Positions 18,280 to 30,267 of a stretch of 64,000 nt of DNA are shown one piece after another. Source of the DNA: Gammaproteobacteria bacterium (GTDB lineage Bacteria > Pseudomonadota > Gammaproteobacteria > Methylococcales > Methylomonadaceae); NCBI GenBank assembly GCA_018830325.1, contig JAHJSQ010000109.1, positions 1 through 64,000 of the forward strand, given 5' to 3'. A program made the translations under genes and the position numbers. The notes under the pieces were generated by a model that worked only from the letters and a program-made list of their open reading frames with translations, did not search any database and had not been told where the DNA came from. Each line of letters starts with the position of its first letter. Position 1 is the first letter of the stretch.

Positions 18280-19086
18280 ATGCATAAATTAACTATTTCG
18301 GACTTGGCCATTGTCCTGATCGAGCCTTCAGTTCCGCAATTGAAACTCATTGTGAAGCATTTGCAGGAAGAAGGCGTCAAGTATATTAATGGCGTCTCTT
18401 CGGGCGAGGAGGCATTGGAGGCTATCAGCAATTACCAACCGGACTTGCTGATTAGCAGTATGTACTTACCAGATACCACGGCGACCGAGTTATTTACCCG
18501 AATTAAGGAATCGGACGACTTTCAGGATATGCAGTGCATGCTAATTTCCAGCGAAACTAGTCGAGTGGCGCTGGAGCCGATACGTCAAGCCGGCGTTGTG
18601 GCAATTTTACCCAAACCGTTCGATCATGCCGATTTGAAAAGGGCATTACGCGCTTCGGTCGAGTTTGTCGATCCGGAGGAATTGGAATTGGATTCTTATG
18701 ATATCGAGGCTGTTAGGGTTTTGTTGGTCGACGACAGTGCGCCGGCACGTAAGCATATTACCAAAGTACTCAACAATATGGGGATACAGCGCGTAACGTT
18801 GGCAAACGACGGGACGGACGCATTGGCAATATTCGCCGAGTCGCCGGATGCCTTCGACTTGATTGTGACGGATTACAATATGCCGGAAATGGACGGTCAG
18901 GAATTGATCGAGGCGATACGAGCCAATATGGAAAATAGCTCGATTCCGATATTAATGGTAACCAGTGAGTCGAACCAAGCAACGCTCAATAAAATTCAGC
19001 AGGCCGGAGTTTCTGCGATTTGTGATAAGCCGTTCGAACCGAAAAATATAAAGGAATTAGTTTATCGATTGTTAGAGGAAATCTAG
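18280..19086 (+). CDS. Tandem-receiver response regulator with degenerate first receiver
   Basis: A 268-residue protein of two CheY-like domains and nothing else. The first (about 8-128) lacks the phospho-acceptor: LLISSMYLPD has Ser at position 60 where Asp is expected, though Lys of PKPFD is kept. The second (about 146-267) is canonical: LLVDDSAPARK, phospho-Asp 198 in IVTDYNMPEMDG, Thr of MVTSES and Lys of DKPFEP. There is no output domain, so it likely acts by protein contact, as in chemotaxis or c-di-GMP circuits. A perfect 14-bp stem-loop follows. Confidence 0.88.
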   Translation: MHKLTISDLAIVLIEPSVPQLKLIVKHLQEEGVKYINGVSSGEEALEAISNYQPDLLISSMYLPDTTATELFTRIKESDDFQDMQCMLISSETSRVALEPIRQAGVVAILPKPFDHADLKRALRASVEFVDPEELELDSYDIEAVRVLLVDDSAPARKHITKVLNNMGIQRVTLANDGTDALAIFAESPDAFDLIVTDYNMPEMDGQELIEAIRANMENSSIPILMVTSESNQATLNKIQQAGVSAICDKPFEPKNIKELVYRLLEEI

Positions 19087-19099
19087 TTTATTTTGTAGT

Positions 19100-19130
19100 G
19101 GTTTCAGTCGCGAATATCGCGACTGAAACC
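19100..19130. terminator. Perfect stem-loop between convergent genes
   Basis: A 14-bp perfect inverted repeat (GGTTTCAGTCGCGA / TCGCGACTGAAACC) with a 3-base ATA loop lies 13 bases after the response-regulator stop and 54 bases from the fae-like gene's stop. There is no T-run on either side, so it may be a stabilising hairpin or Rho-assisted stop rather than a classical intrinsic terminator. Confidence 0.55.
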
Positions 19131-19184
19131 GCCAAACTAAAAATCAAGATTTTAAAGCTGATGTCGGGGCAACCCTCGAACCAT

Positions 19185-19733
19185 TTAAATTTTTCCGTCA
19201 AGGCCCATTTGGAAATATTTGTGAGTGATTTTATCTTGATTTTCCAACAGCCAATCGATATCCGGGGTATTGGTCATGGCCTTATGGATGGCTTGTGCCA
19301 TGGCTTTGCGGTGGATGTCGAAAAGTATTTGATGGTCCAGATTATCGTCGGTCGCCACACTAGGGTTGAGCCATACCGAGCAGATGATTCCCAAATCGTT
19401 CGCTTTTTCTTTCGGAATATCTCCCGCGCGAACTGCATCAAGTACACCATTAGCGATAGCGGCCTGAACGGTACCCATTAATATGTTGGTGTAGCGGCTA
19501 TTGTTAACAGTGACCTTGCTGACCATTAAAGTCACGGGGCGGACTTGAATATCGGTATTCAAAATTGCGAAAACCCGGCTATGACCTTTGACTTGGTCCC
19601 CTGTCAGAGTGGCGAGGGCCGTACCGACCGGTCCGTCCAGTTCGCCGATGACGATTTCCGGTTCCGCCGCGGTTCCGGGAGGACCGCCCGCTACCAATGC
19701 CTCACCGGTACGCATGATAATTCTTTCGCTCAT
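19185..19733 (-). CDS. Formaldehyde-activating enzyme (Fae) paralogue, divergent
   Basis: A 182-residue cytoplasmic protein of the Fae family, which condenses formaldehyde with tetrahydromethanopterin. Family motifs: GEALV near residue 10, VRPVTLMVSKVTVNN, and GTVQAAIANGVLDAVRAGDIPKEKANDLGIICSVWL. In characterised Fae proteins the GEALV segment is followed by V-A-H-I-D-L, with His as the proposed catalyst. Here the matching stretch reads AAEPEIVIG, placing Glu 24 at the His position, so catalysis may be lost or changed. It also has a C-terminal extension (ITHKYFQMGLDGKI). Strong ribosome site AAGGAG (19740-19745), 6 bases before ATG. It is divergent from a radical SAM gene. It is likely a Fae-like paralogue rather than the main enzyme. 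Confidence 0.88.
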   Translation of the reverse strand: MSERIIMRTGEALVAGGPPGTAAEPEIVIGELDGPVGTALATLTGDQVKGHSRVFAILNTDIQVRPVTLMVSKVTVNNSRYTNILMGTVQAAIANGVLDAVRAGDIPKEKANDLGIICSVWLNPSVATDDNLDHQILFDIHRKAMAQAIHKAMTNTPDIDWLLENQDKITHKYFQMGLDGKI

Positions 19734-19792
19734 AATAATCTCCTTAATAAAAATGTTACAGGGAAAGATTTTGAGCGACTAGAATAGCACAT

Positions 19793-20674
19793 TTGACTCT
19801 CATTCTTAAGGCTGTGACAAATTCAACACGATTAACAATAACCGATCATAGTAGGGATTCAGCCGGATTAACTTATATTTATCCCGTTCTCTCAAGACGT
19901 TCCGGAGGCTTGTCGATCGGTGTAAATTTTAATATCAACAATGCTTGCAACTGGCGATGTATTTATTGTCAAGTACCCGATTTAACGTTGGGTGCAGCGC
20001 CACTGCTCGATTTTTCATTATTGGAAAAAGAATTGAGGCAGTTTCTGAGCGATGTTTTGCATGGCGATTTTTTTGACCGGTTTCAAGTCGACCCCCGTAA
20101 TCGAGTAATCAAAGATATTGCGATTTCGGGAAATGGCGAGCCGACCAGCGTTCAGGATTTCGATAAGGCTGTCAACTTGATCGGCAGTATTGCCACTGAA
20201 ATGGGGGTGCTGCCGAATAGCAATTTAGTTCTGATTAGCAATGGCAGTTTAATGCACCAGACGAAGGTTCAGGTCGGGCTTCGGTCATTGCATCGCTATG
20301 GGGGAGAAGTTTGGTTCAAGTTTGATAGCGCGACTGATGCGGGGCGTAATTTAATTAATAACGCAGCGCAAACGATGGAGTCGGCATTAAGAAATCTAAA
20401 GATTTCGGCCGCAATCTGTCAGACTAAAATTCAAACTTGCCTAGTCGATTATTCCGGGCAGGGATTGACCGACGTGGAAAAAAACGCGTATTTGCAATTT
20501 TTAAAAAGAATCAAGAACGATGGTGTGGCGATTGGTAAAATTATGCTTTATACAATTGCGCGCCCATCGATGCAGCCGGAAGCGGCTAAAATGAAGCCGT
20601 TGTCACCGGAACTCATGCGACATTTTGCGGGCGAGATCAGAGCGCTTGGTTTCGAGGTTCGGGTAGATTGTTAG
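19793..20674 (+). CDS. Radical SAM protein of unknown function
   Basis: A 293-residue radical S-adenosylmethionine enzyme. The 4Fe-4S site is C-x3-C-x2-C in NACNWRCIYCQ (Cys 52, 56, 59), followed by an SAM-binding motif AISGNGEPTS and a barrel with FKFDSATDAG. There is no accessory Cys-rich C-terminal domain, so it is a minimal rSAM. TTG start at 19793, 59 bases from the divergent fae-like gene, so they share a promoter region. Substrate unknown; the link to C1 metabolism rests only on position. A conventional start further downstream would cut the N-terminal strand. Confidence 0.82.
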   Translation: MTLILKAVTNSTRLTITDHSRDSAGLTYIYPVLSRRSGGLSIGVNFNINNACNWRCIYCQVPDLTLGAAPLLDFSLLEKELRQFLSDVLHGDFFDRFQVDPRNRVIKDIAISGNGEPTSVQDFDKAVNLIGSIATEMGVLPNSNLVLISNGSLMHQTKVQVGLRSLHRYGGEVWFKFDSATDAGRNLINNAAQTMESALRNLKISAAICQTKIQTCLVDYSGQGLTDVEKNAYLQFLKRIKNDGVAIGKIMLYTIARPSMQPEAAKMKPLSPELMRHFAGEIRALGFEVRVDC

Positions 20675-20859
20675 TTGCCTAGTTTCGGGTTGATGGCTTT
20701 GGGTAAATTGTTAGCGGGGAGAGGTGAATGGCGTCGGGTCGGGGAATGGGCGTTATCGGATAATATAGCGCACCCGACATCCAGCGATACGACCGAAGAA
20801 GGCTGTAAACTAAGATTTAGTTTCTCGGTTGAAAATCATTTTTTGCTCTGAAGCCGGAT

Positions 20860-21111
20860 TTAAGCCTTAATATCTAAAAGACTTCCTATCGTTTTTTTCT
20901 CGGTTTCGAGAATTTTAACGGCGGCAGATGTTTCGAATTCAGCTTCTTTTAAGCTGAGTACTGGTTTAATAATGTCTTCAGACTTGAATTCGGAGCTGCC
21001 TACTTCATCGTTTTTTATCGGTAATGCAGCAATTTTGTGAGCCGCTTCGGCTGATTTATGTTGTGCGCCGTTGATGAGGTTCAATGCGCTGTTTGTTGGT
21101 GAAATGTCCAT
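20860..21111 (-). CDS. Small hypothetical protein with flagellar-rod-like C-terminus
   Basis: An 83-residue hydrophilic protein, no signal or membrane segment. The C-terminal stretch TSAAVKILETEKKTIGSLL resembles the C-terminal helix of axial flagellar proteins (rod and hook families end similarly), and the N-terminal MDISPTNSALNLINGAQ also fits a short helical axial fragment. Full-length rod proteins are longer, so this may be a small family of its own. It has GAGGG about 10 bases upstream of the ATG, supporting translation. No flagellar genes are nearby. Confidence 0.55.
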   Translation of the reverse strand: MDISPTNSALNLINGAQHKSAEAAHKIAALPIKNDEVGSSEFKSEDIIKPVLSLKEAEFETSAAVKILETEKKTIGSLLDIKA

Positions 21112-21449
21112 GGTAAAACCCTCGTGAAGTATGAGCGCTTAGTGGAATTATATAAACTAATTTTAGTCTTTTAAAATCAATTGTATGCTTCTTTATTGCT
21201 TCGCTTTAAGTCGAACAATAGCTCTTTTATGTTGTTTTGTCCGAGCGTTATTTCACGTTTCTTAGATTAAAAGGTATGAGATTTTTTTGGCGATGGCAGG
21301 TATTCTTGCTGCCGATGGTAGTTCAGCTCAACGAGGCGCCTAATCCAACAGAAGGTCAGTTCGGCATTGAGTTATGGCAGGCGGTTTATTTTGAAGGGGT
21401 CGTTTCAAGAAAAGCGGAAGCGAATTTGCTCCCGCTAACGCTTGAGCAA
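21112..21449. other. Intergenic stretch with a doubtful short frame
   Basis: A plus-strand frame of 89 codons (21237-21506, TTG start) runs into the 3' end of the sorting-tail gene. It has no ribosome site or recognisable domain and is left uncalled. The rest is AT-rich upstream sequence of the 83-residue protein gene. Confidence 0.4.
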
Positions 21450-22127
21450 TTAGATTGTTTGTCTGCGTTTTGTAGAAGAAATAAGGCCAACCAAAGCGGC
21501 ACCTAGTAACCAGATGCTTGCCGGTAATGGGACTGCTGTGACGTTTAGGCCAACATATTTTTTTTCAATGAAAGCCGCTTCTCCAAGTGTTGTGCTTATA
21601 GCACCTAGAAGATTTTGGATTGTGATATTCAGATATCCGCTATTGAAAGAAGTGGTATCTAAAATGGTATCTGCCTGCCAGTTATTGGTTTGCAAGAACG
21701 CAGTTTGAGTAAATGCATCATTAGCAACGATACTTTCGGTAGTGTCAAAGGATGGATTTTCAATATCGAAAGCGCGAACTTGACCTCCTACTCCAACAAG
21801 AGTTGAATTGCCAAAACTAAAATAATCGCCTTTTTCAATAACTGAAACGGTATTTATTTGATGTTGTGGGTTCAATGCTTGGACTTTGATGTTAACGGTA
21901 TCGTTGGTCATGTCGACGCCGGCAGTATTCAAGGCGGTAGCGGTGAATGCTGTTGGGGTAAAGTATAAAGTGTCGCCTGAAACATTAGCTGAACCGAATA
22001 AACCGGTAAGCGTACTATCAAATTCAAACGAAACAGAATTGCCGTATAAGGTGACTAGGCTTGCTTGCGCACTCCCCGTAAAAAGATAAATAAATGATAT
22101 TAAAACAAACTTGGTTATTCTAAACAT
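21450..22127 (-). CDS. Exported VPLPA-CTERM sorting-signal protein
   Basis: A 225-residue secreted protein, function unknown. Signal peptide (about 1-22, ending AQA). The C-terminus has the PEP-CTERM-like sorting tail: VPLPASIWLLGAALVGLIS then basic KRRQ. Such tails are processed by exosortase/archaeosortase-type systems linked to exopolysaccharide. The body (about 23-195) is Thr/Ser/Asn-rich with no Cys, consistent with a beta-sandwich surface protein. Strong ribosome site AAGGAG (22136-22141) about 8 bases before ATG. A long 5' leader with structured segments lies upstream. No exosortase gene is in the window. Confidence 0.85.
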   Translation of the reverse strand: MFRITKFVLISFIYLFTGSAQASLVTLYGNSVSFEFDSTLTGLFGSANVSGDTLYFTPTAFTATALNTAGVDMTNDTVNIKVQALNPQHQINTVSVIEKGDYFSFGNSTLVGVGGQVRAFDIENPSFDTTESIVANDAFTQTAFLQTNNWQADTILDTTSFNSGYLNITIQNLLGAISTTLGEAAFIEKKYVGLNVTAVPLPASIWLLGAALVGLISSTKRRQTI

Positions 22128-22271
22128 GAAAAAAACTCCTTGTGATTAAGAGTAAAGTCAAAAAATTACATGGTGAAAAAGCTAGGCCAAATTAGTCAAA
22201 GAGCAATATTGACTTTGAAATAATGGTTGCAACAAAAAGATGCATGACATTAAAAATCTCACTAACAATTT

Positions 22272-22385
22272 AAGGTAGTCCGGCCATCTTTAAAATATTA
22301 AAGATCCGTAACTTTCCGGCCCCGCTTTACAACGGGTGAGGCTTTCTCTTAAAAATTTCTCTGCTGTGTTTGGCGTACTCGCGTA
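22272..22385 (-). promoter_or_regulatory. Candidate structured 5' leader RNA of the sorting-tail gene
   Basis: Read on the minus strand, the leader has AGAGAAAGCCTCA, a CCCG-(8 nt)-CGGG hairpin (22321-22336), GCCGGAAAGTTACGGATC, and a perfect 8-bp hairpin with a 4-base loop (22286-22305), then GGCCGGACTACC. The AAAGCCTC and GCCGG...GTTAC pieces recall the core of c-di-GMP-I (GEMM) riboswitches, but the match is loose and the tetraloop-receptor part is unconvincing. It sits ~145 bases before the start codon. Identity uncertain. Confidence 0.3.
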
Positions 22386-22493
22386 AAGAATCCGCCAAAC
22401 ACGTTTTTCGTAAAGTTCGATTTAGTCAATTTCAATAGTAACGATCATGAAGAAGCCTTCATCGCCCCGGCAAATGAAAGTTCGAGGCGTGGC

Positions 22494-22648
22494 GGAGGAT
22501 GCGGTCACTCGCCCGACAGGACGCCGTGAATACGTCCATGTAGGCTCGACGGCGGCGACTGATTGCCATGGATGGCATGAATGCAGATTTTGCAGGAGCA
22601 AAAATCTGCCCTGCCGCCGACGCCTGTCGATCGAGCAACGGCATCCTC
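22494..22648. repeat. Family A inverted-end element, copy 2
   Basis: Inverted ends GGAGGATGCGGTCACTCGCC and CGATCGAGCAACGGCATCC. The interior holds the shared module CATGGATGGCATGAATGC followed by TTTTGCAGGAGCAAAAATC, also found in copies at 30508 and 38725. Flanked on the left by GCCCCGGCAAATGAAAG, also seen near 55150 and, reversed, near 30720 and 2860. Confidence 0.7.
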
Positions 22649-23299
22649 TTCGGAGCCGGCATTGTACTTTCACAAAAAAACTGATATCTACTTCACGATA
22701 CTGACGATACTACTAAAATATTACATTTCCATTAAGAAAAGCTAAATTCTTTTCTCGATATGTGTTCAATTTTACTACAATGGCTCCGAATCGTTTCATC
22801 ATGAAAGTTTCTACGACCTTTATAAAAAGCAATACTTATACCAAATATTAGAAAATTATTATAATCAAAACGTTGTGAGCAGTATGGTCATTGTTTTAAT
22901 CGCAAAAATCTTTCTTTTGTAAAAAATATTGACAATTAAGTGCAGTTTATAGTCTGTAAGTGACTGCTTTTAAATGAGCTATGACTAATTGATAAGATGG
23001 TTTTACATATTTTAACGTGCTGAGATATCATTTTTACTTCGATGTTTTGTTGGCGGAGCGAATAGATTGTTGTTAAGGCCTAGGCTCAAAGAGGATCAGG
23101 ATTTAGTGCGGCTGAAATTGTAAAATAACTTGACAAAGTTTGTTATTAAAATGGCGCGCTGCTCTTTGTGTGATTTTACCTGTCAGGCATGTAATTTCGG
23201 CATTTGCGTATGAAACGCTGGGGGGAAATCGGCAATGGTTAAGTGTCAAGAATGTTGTCGATCCTGCGCCTAAATATTAGCTCATAATTGGTATCTTAA
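22649..23299. other. AT-rich gap upstream of tilS
   Basis: About 650 bases with no credible gene. TTGACA-like hexamers occur at about 22934 and 23131 but without well-spaced -10 partners. A short piece near 23190-23220 (TAATTTCGGCATTTGCG) resembles a family B end. Nothing else is recognised. Confidence 0.4.
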
Positions 23300-24661
23300 A
23301 TGCTTCAACTAGAATCGCGAGTCGTTGAATTAGGCCTGCAAAAATTAAAATCGCCGCAACAAGTTTATATTGCCTATAGCGGCGGTGTAGATTCGCATGT
23401 GTTGTTACATCTTTGTGCTTCGATATCTTCTCTACAAAATAAAATTACCGCGGTTCATATACATCACGGTTTGCAAGCGGTAGGCGATGCTTGGCCAAGT
23501 CATTGCCGGTCGGTCGCTAAGCAATTGGGTGTTGATTTTGTCGAAATTCATGTCGATGCGCGAAGCGCCGGCCGCGAAAGCCCCGAGGAAGCGGCCAGGA
23601 ATGCGCGGTATGACGCCTTAAAGGCTTTGCTTTCGGAAAACGACGTTTTGATGGTGGCTCAGCACCGAGAGGATCAATTGGAAACCGTTTTATTGCAATT
23701 GTTTCGAGGTGCCGGTTTGCAAGGGCTCTCGGGCATGCCTGAAATGATGGTCTTTGGCAAGGGAGTGCTGTTGAGGCCCTTATTGAATACACCAAAACAA
23801 GTCATCGACCAATACGCCCGGCAACATGATTTCAATTTTATTGAAGATCCCAGTAATCAAGGCATTGACTTCGATCGTAATTTTTTACGCAATGAAATTG
23901 TTCCTTTACTCAAGCAACGTTGGCCGTCCATTGATAAAACAGTCTCTCGTTCAGCGGTTCATTGCGCGGAAGCCTCTGAACTGTTGAGTAAATTAGCTGG
24001 CGATCAATTCAAGCAGGTCTATCAAGCAAAGGATGCAACGCTATCGATACCGGCTTTGGTAAAGCTTGATGTGACGGAACAAGCATTAATTGTTCGGCAA
24101 TGGTTCGCGCGTTTGGGGCTAAAAATGCCGCCCCGTGCCTTTGTGTTGCGTATTTTGTCCATGATTCAGTCGCCGCTTAGCGATCCGCAGTTGCCGAATC
24201 AAAAACATACGATACGCCGTTTCCGGAATAGCTTGTTTTGTGTGCCGCAGCAAACCGTTATTTTACCGGAACAAGGCGTTGTATGGTCGAATAGCGATGC
24301 CCCTCTTGACTTGCCTGACGGTACGGAACTGAAAATTGCTTATGACCACTCCGGAATTGATCAATCGATTTGGCTTAGGTCGCATATCGACGTTAGGTTT
24401 CGTAGCGGCGGGGAAAAAATTGCTTTGCCGAATCGAGAAGGGCGGCATCGCTTGAAAAATCTTTATCAGGACGCAGGGATTCCGCCTTGGGAAAGGCCTT
24501 ATATTCCATTAATCTATTTAGACGGGCGCTTGGCGGCAATTGCCGATCTTTGGATCGGTTCCGAATTTTATTGCAAAAACAAGCCAGGATGTATTCGGCT
24601 AATTCGGTCGCAAAAAAATAAAAACCGGAAAGGCCATGACGAATGTGTCTTAGTCGATTAA
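23300..24661 (+). CDS. tilS: tRNA(Ile)-lysidine synthetase
   Basis: Modifies C34 of the CAU-anticodon tRNA-Ile to lysidine, allowing AUA decoding; essential in most bacteria. The 453 residues match the long two-domain form. The N-type ATP pyrophosphatase loop SGGVDS is at residues 27-32, followed by HIHHGLQ and EEAARNARY. The C-terminal region (about 370-440) has RFRSGGEKIALPNREGRH, the usual tRNA-recognition segment. It precedes pyrG by 60 bases with no terminator, so it may be co-transcribed. Confidence 0.95.
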   Translation: MLQLESRVVELGLQKLKSPQQVYIAYSGGVDSHVLLHLCASISSLQNKITAVHIHHGLQAVGDAWPSHCRSVAKQLGVDFVEIHVDARSAGRESPEEAARNARYDALKALLSENDVLMVAQHREDQLETVLLQLFRGAGLQGLSGMPEMMVFGKGVLLRPLLNTPKQVIDQYARQHDFNFIEDPSNQGIDFDRNFLRNEIVPLLKQRWPSIDKTVSRSAVHCAEASELLSKLAGDQFKQVYQAKDATLSIPALVKLDVTEQALIVRQWFARLGLKMPPRAFVLRILSMIQSPLSDPQLPNQKHTIRRFRNSLFCVPQQTVILPEQGVVWSNSDAPLDLPDGTELKIAYDHSGIDQSIWLRSHIDVRFRSGGEKIALPNREGRHRLKNLYQDAGIPPWERPYIPLIYLDGRLAAIADLWIGSEFYCKNKPGCIRLIRSQKNKNRKGHDECVLVD

Positions 24662-24691
24662 AATAGATAAATTTTAATCTTGGCTATTTGA

Positions 24692-28476
<3,785 letters not shown>

Positions 28477-28488
28477 TTTGTCTGAAAA

Positions 28489-28509
28489 GGGGCGGCACTG
28501 TCGCCGCCC
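28489..28509 (+). terminator. GC-rich hairpin between eno and ftsB
   Basis: GGGCGGC (28490-28496) pairs with GCCGCCC (28503-28509) across a 6-base loop, 14 bases after the eno stop. There is no T-run, so it is not a full intrinsic terminator. It could dampen readthrough into ftsB or protect the eno mRNA end. Confidence 0.45.
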
Positions 28510-28530
28510 GGATTCAGGATGGCCCGCTCA

Positions 28531-28809
28531 ATGAATAATTTCAAGATTTTCGTCGCGGTACTGATTGCGATCATCGTGCATTTGCAGTATCGCCTTTGGT
28601 TCGGCGACGGCGGCATTGTTCAGATCAATCAATATCAAAGCCGATTGGATGAGCTCGCGATGCAAGTTCAGGAAAAAAAGGAACGCAATGCGGCCCTTTA
28701 CGGCGAAGTTCTGGATTTGAGAAAAGGACAAGAGGCGATCGAGGAAAGAGCCCGCTATGAATTAGGGATGATTAAGGAAGGCGAGACTTTTTTTCAGGTT
28801 CTGGAGTAG
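28531..28809 (+). CDS. ftsB: Cell division protein FtsB
   Basis: Single-pass inner-membrane division protein of the FtsQLB complex. About 92 residues: membrane helix (about residues 4-20) followed by LQYRLWFGDGG, a periplasmic coiled-coil, and the conserved EERARYELGMIKEGETFF, very like E. coli FtsB. I chose the ATG at 28531, 11 bases after AGGA; the ATG at 28519 overlaps that ribosome site and would add four residues. Standard position between eno and ispD. Confidence 0.93.
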   Translation: MNNFKIFVAVLIAIIVHLQYRLWFGDGGIVQINQYQSRLDELAMQVQEKKERNAALYGEVLDLRKGQEAIEERARYELGMIKEGETFFQVLE

Positions 28810-29084
28810 GGCAGATCGGCTGGAATGGGATCAGCAATGTGAGCTCCGACTTTACAATGCAAGGAACGCTGGGTATCGCTGATGCTCAACCCAGTCTACG
28901 ACATTCTGTCTGTGGGAGCGCCCCCCTTGATCGCGATGTCGAATCGAAGCCCGGGTTGCCAGTGAATGTTAATGGTATCGAGGTCACAAAGGCTCAGATA
29001 CCATAATGATGGTTACCAGTTATTCATAACGATGAGCGGTCCACCGTAGGATCCCATAGACAAGCATAGATTTTTACCTTATCG
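28810..29084. other. Intergenic stretch before ispD
   Basis: About 275 bases without a gene. A few short inverted motifs (AACGCTGGGTATCGCTGATG / CTCAACCCAG) suggest a REP-like repeat. ftsB and ispD are usually adjacent, so this looks like repeat insertion within the operon. Confidence 0.4.
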
Positions 29085-29780
29085 ATGACAAATACCCGAT
29101 CCATATGGGCGGTAGTTCCGGCTGCCGGTGTCGGCAAACGCATGCAGGCCGACCGCCCCAAACAATATCTCGAATTAGTAGGCAAAACTGTCTTGGAACA
29201 TACATTGACGCGTTTGTTGCAAGCCGAAATTTTTACTGCGATTTCGGTTGCGATTTCTATCGAAGATCCGTATTGGCCGGAACTGGTGATTTCGAAAAAT
29301 GAGTATGTGCAGACCGCGCCGGGTGGCAAGGAGCGTTCGGATTCAGTGCTTTCTGCGTTACAGGCGATATCCGGATCAGCATCTGAACAAGATTGGGTGT
29401 TGGTTCACGATGCGGCGAGACCTTGTATTACCACCGCCGATATTCGGTTTCTGATTGACTCATTGCAAGATGACGAAATAGGCGGAATTTTGGCGCTATC
29501 GTCGCATGATACGCTAAAAAACGTCCAAGGCGGCAGTATTGTCGGAACCTTGGACAGAACGCATATTTGGCGCGCGTTGACGCCGCAGATGTTTCGCTAC
29601 GGCCAGTTGAAACAGGCGCTTGAAGCGTCGGTCGGCAATCCGGCCGTGACCGATGAGGCGAGTGCGCTCGAATTGCTCGGCTTTCAACCCAAGATCGTCG
29701 AAGGACGTCCCGACAATATCAAGATTACCCGACCCGAAGACTTACCCTTAGCGCAATTTTATTTGGAACAGCAACAATGA
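29085..29780 (+). CDS. ispD: 2-C-methyl-D-erythritol 4-phosphate cytidylyltransferase
   Basis: Third step of the non-mevalonate isoprenoid pathway: couples CTP to MEP. The 231 residues are complete. The nucleotide-binding signature [21 protein letters not shown] is at the N-terminus, followed by VHDAARPCI and [16 protein letters not shown], and ends near [14 protein letters not shown]. Followed 13 bases later by ispF, the usual partner. The CTP consumed here is made by PyrG upstream. Confidence 0.96.
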   Translation: MTNTRSIWAVVPAAGVGKRMQADRPKQYLELVGKTVLEHTLTRLLQAEIFTAISVAISIEDPYWPELVISKNEYVQTAPGGKERSDSVLSALQAISGSASEQDWVLVHDAARPCITTADIRFLIDSLQDDEIGGILALSSHDTLKNVQGGSIVGTLDRTHIWRALTPQMFRYGQLKQALEASVGNPAVTDEASALELLGFQPKIVEGRPDNIKITRPEDLPLAQFYLEQQQ

Positions 29781-29793
29781 GCAGGCAACAACA

Positions 29794-30267
29794 ATGATCA
29801 GAGTCGGTCAAGGTTACGATGTGCATCGTTTCAAGGAAGGTGGAGACGTTATTTTGGGTGGCGTGAAGATTCCTTATGAAAAAGGTCTCGACGCGCATTC
29901 GGACGGAGACGTCGTGCTGCATGCTTTGTCTGATGCGCTTTTGGGCGCGGCCGCGTTAGGCGATATCGGTAAGCACTTTCCCGATACCGATCCAAGTTTC
30001 AAAGGAGCCGATAGCCGCGTATTGCTTCGCCATGTTTATCAGATTGTGCAAAATAAAGGTTATTTTCTCGTCAATGCCGATATTACGATTATTGCCCAAG
30101 CGCCGAAAATGGCACCACATATCGAGGGGATGTGCCGTAATATTGCTGAAGATTTGAAGGTCGAACTCGACTGTATCAATGTCAAGGCGACCACGACCGA
30201 AAAGCTCGGTTTTGAAGGCCGCGGAGAAGGCATTGCCGTCCAGGCGGCCGTATTGATTGAAAGGTAG
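29794..30267 (+). CDS. ispF: 2-C-methyl-D-erythritol 2,4-cyclodiphosphate synthase
   Basis: Cyclises CDP-ME 2-phosphate in the isoprenoid pathway. The 157 residues match the family. Zinc ligands are in GYDVHRF (Asp and His) and [24 protein letters not shown]. The C-terminus has the [18 protein letters not shown] signature. Downstream lies a ~600-base repeat region before truD, with which ispF is commonly clustered. Confidence 0.97.
   Translation: MIRVGQGYDVHRFKEGGDVILGGVKIPYEKGLDAHSDGDVVLHALSDALLGAAALGDIGKHFPDTDPSFKGADSRVLLRHVYQIVQNKGYFLVNADITIIAQAPKMAPHIEGMCRNIAEDLKVELDCINVKATTTEKLGFEGRGEGIAVQAAVLIER

Noticed and set aside
21237..21506. 89-codon plus-strand frame
   Set aside because: TTG start, no ribosome site, overlaps the end of the convergent exported-protein gene by 57 bases.
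22920..22960. Sigma-70 promoter near 22934
   Set aside because: TTGACA is present but the possible -10 boxes give spacers of 13-15 bases; no gene starts nearby.
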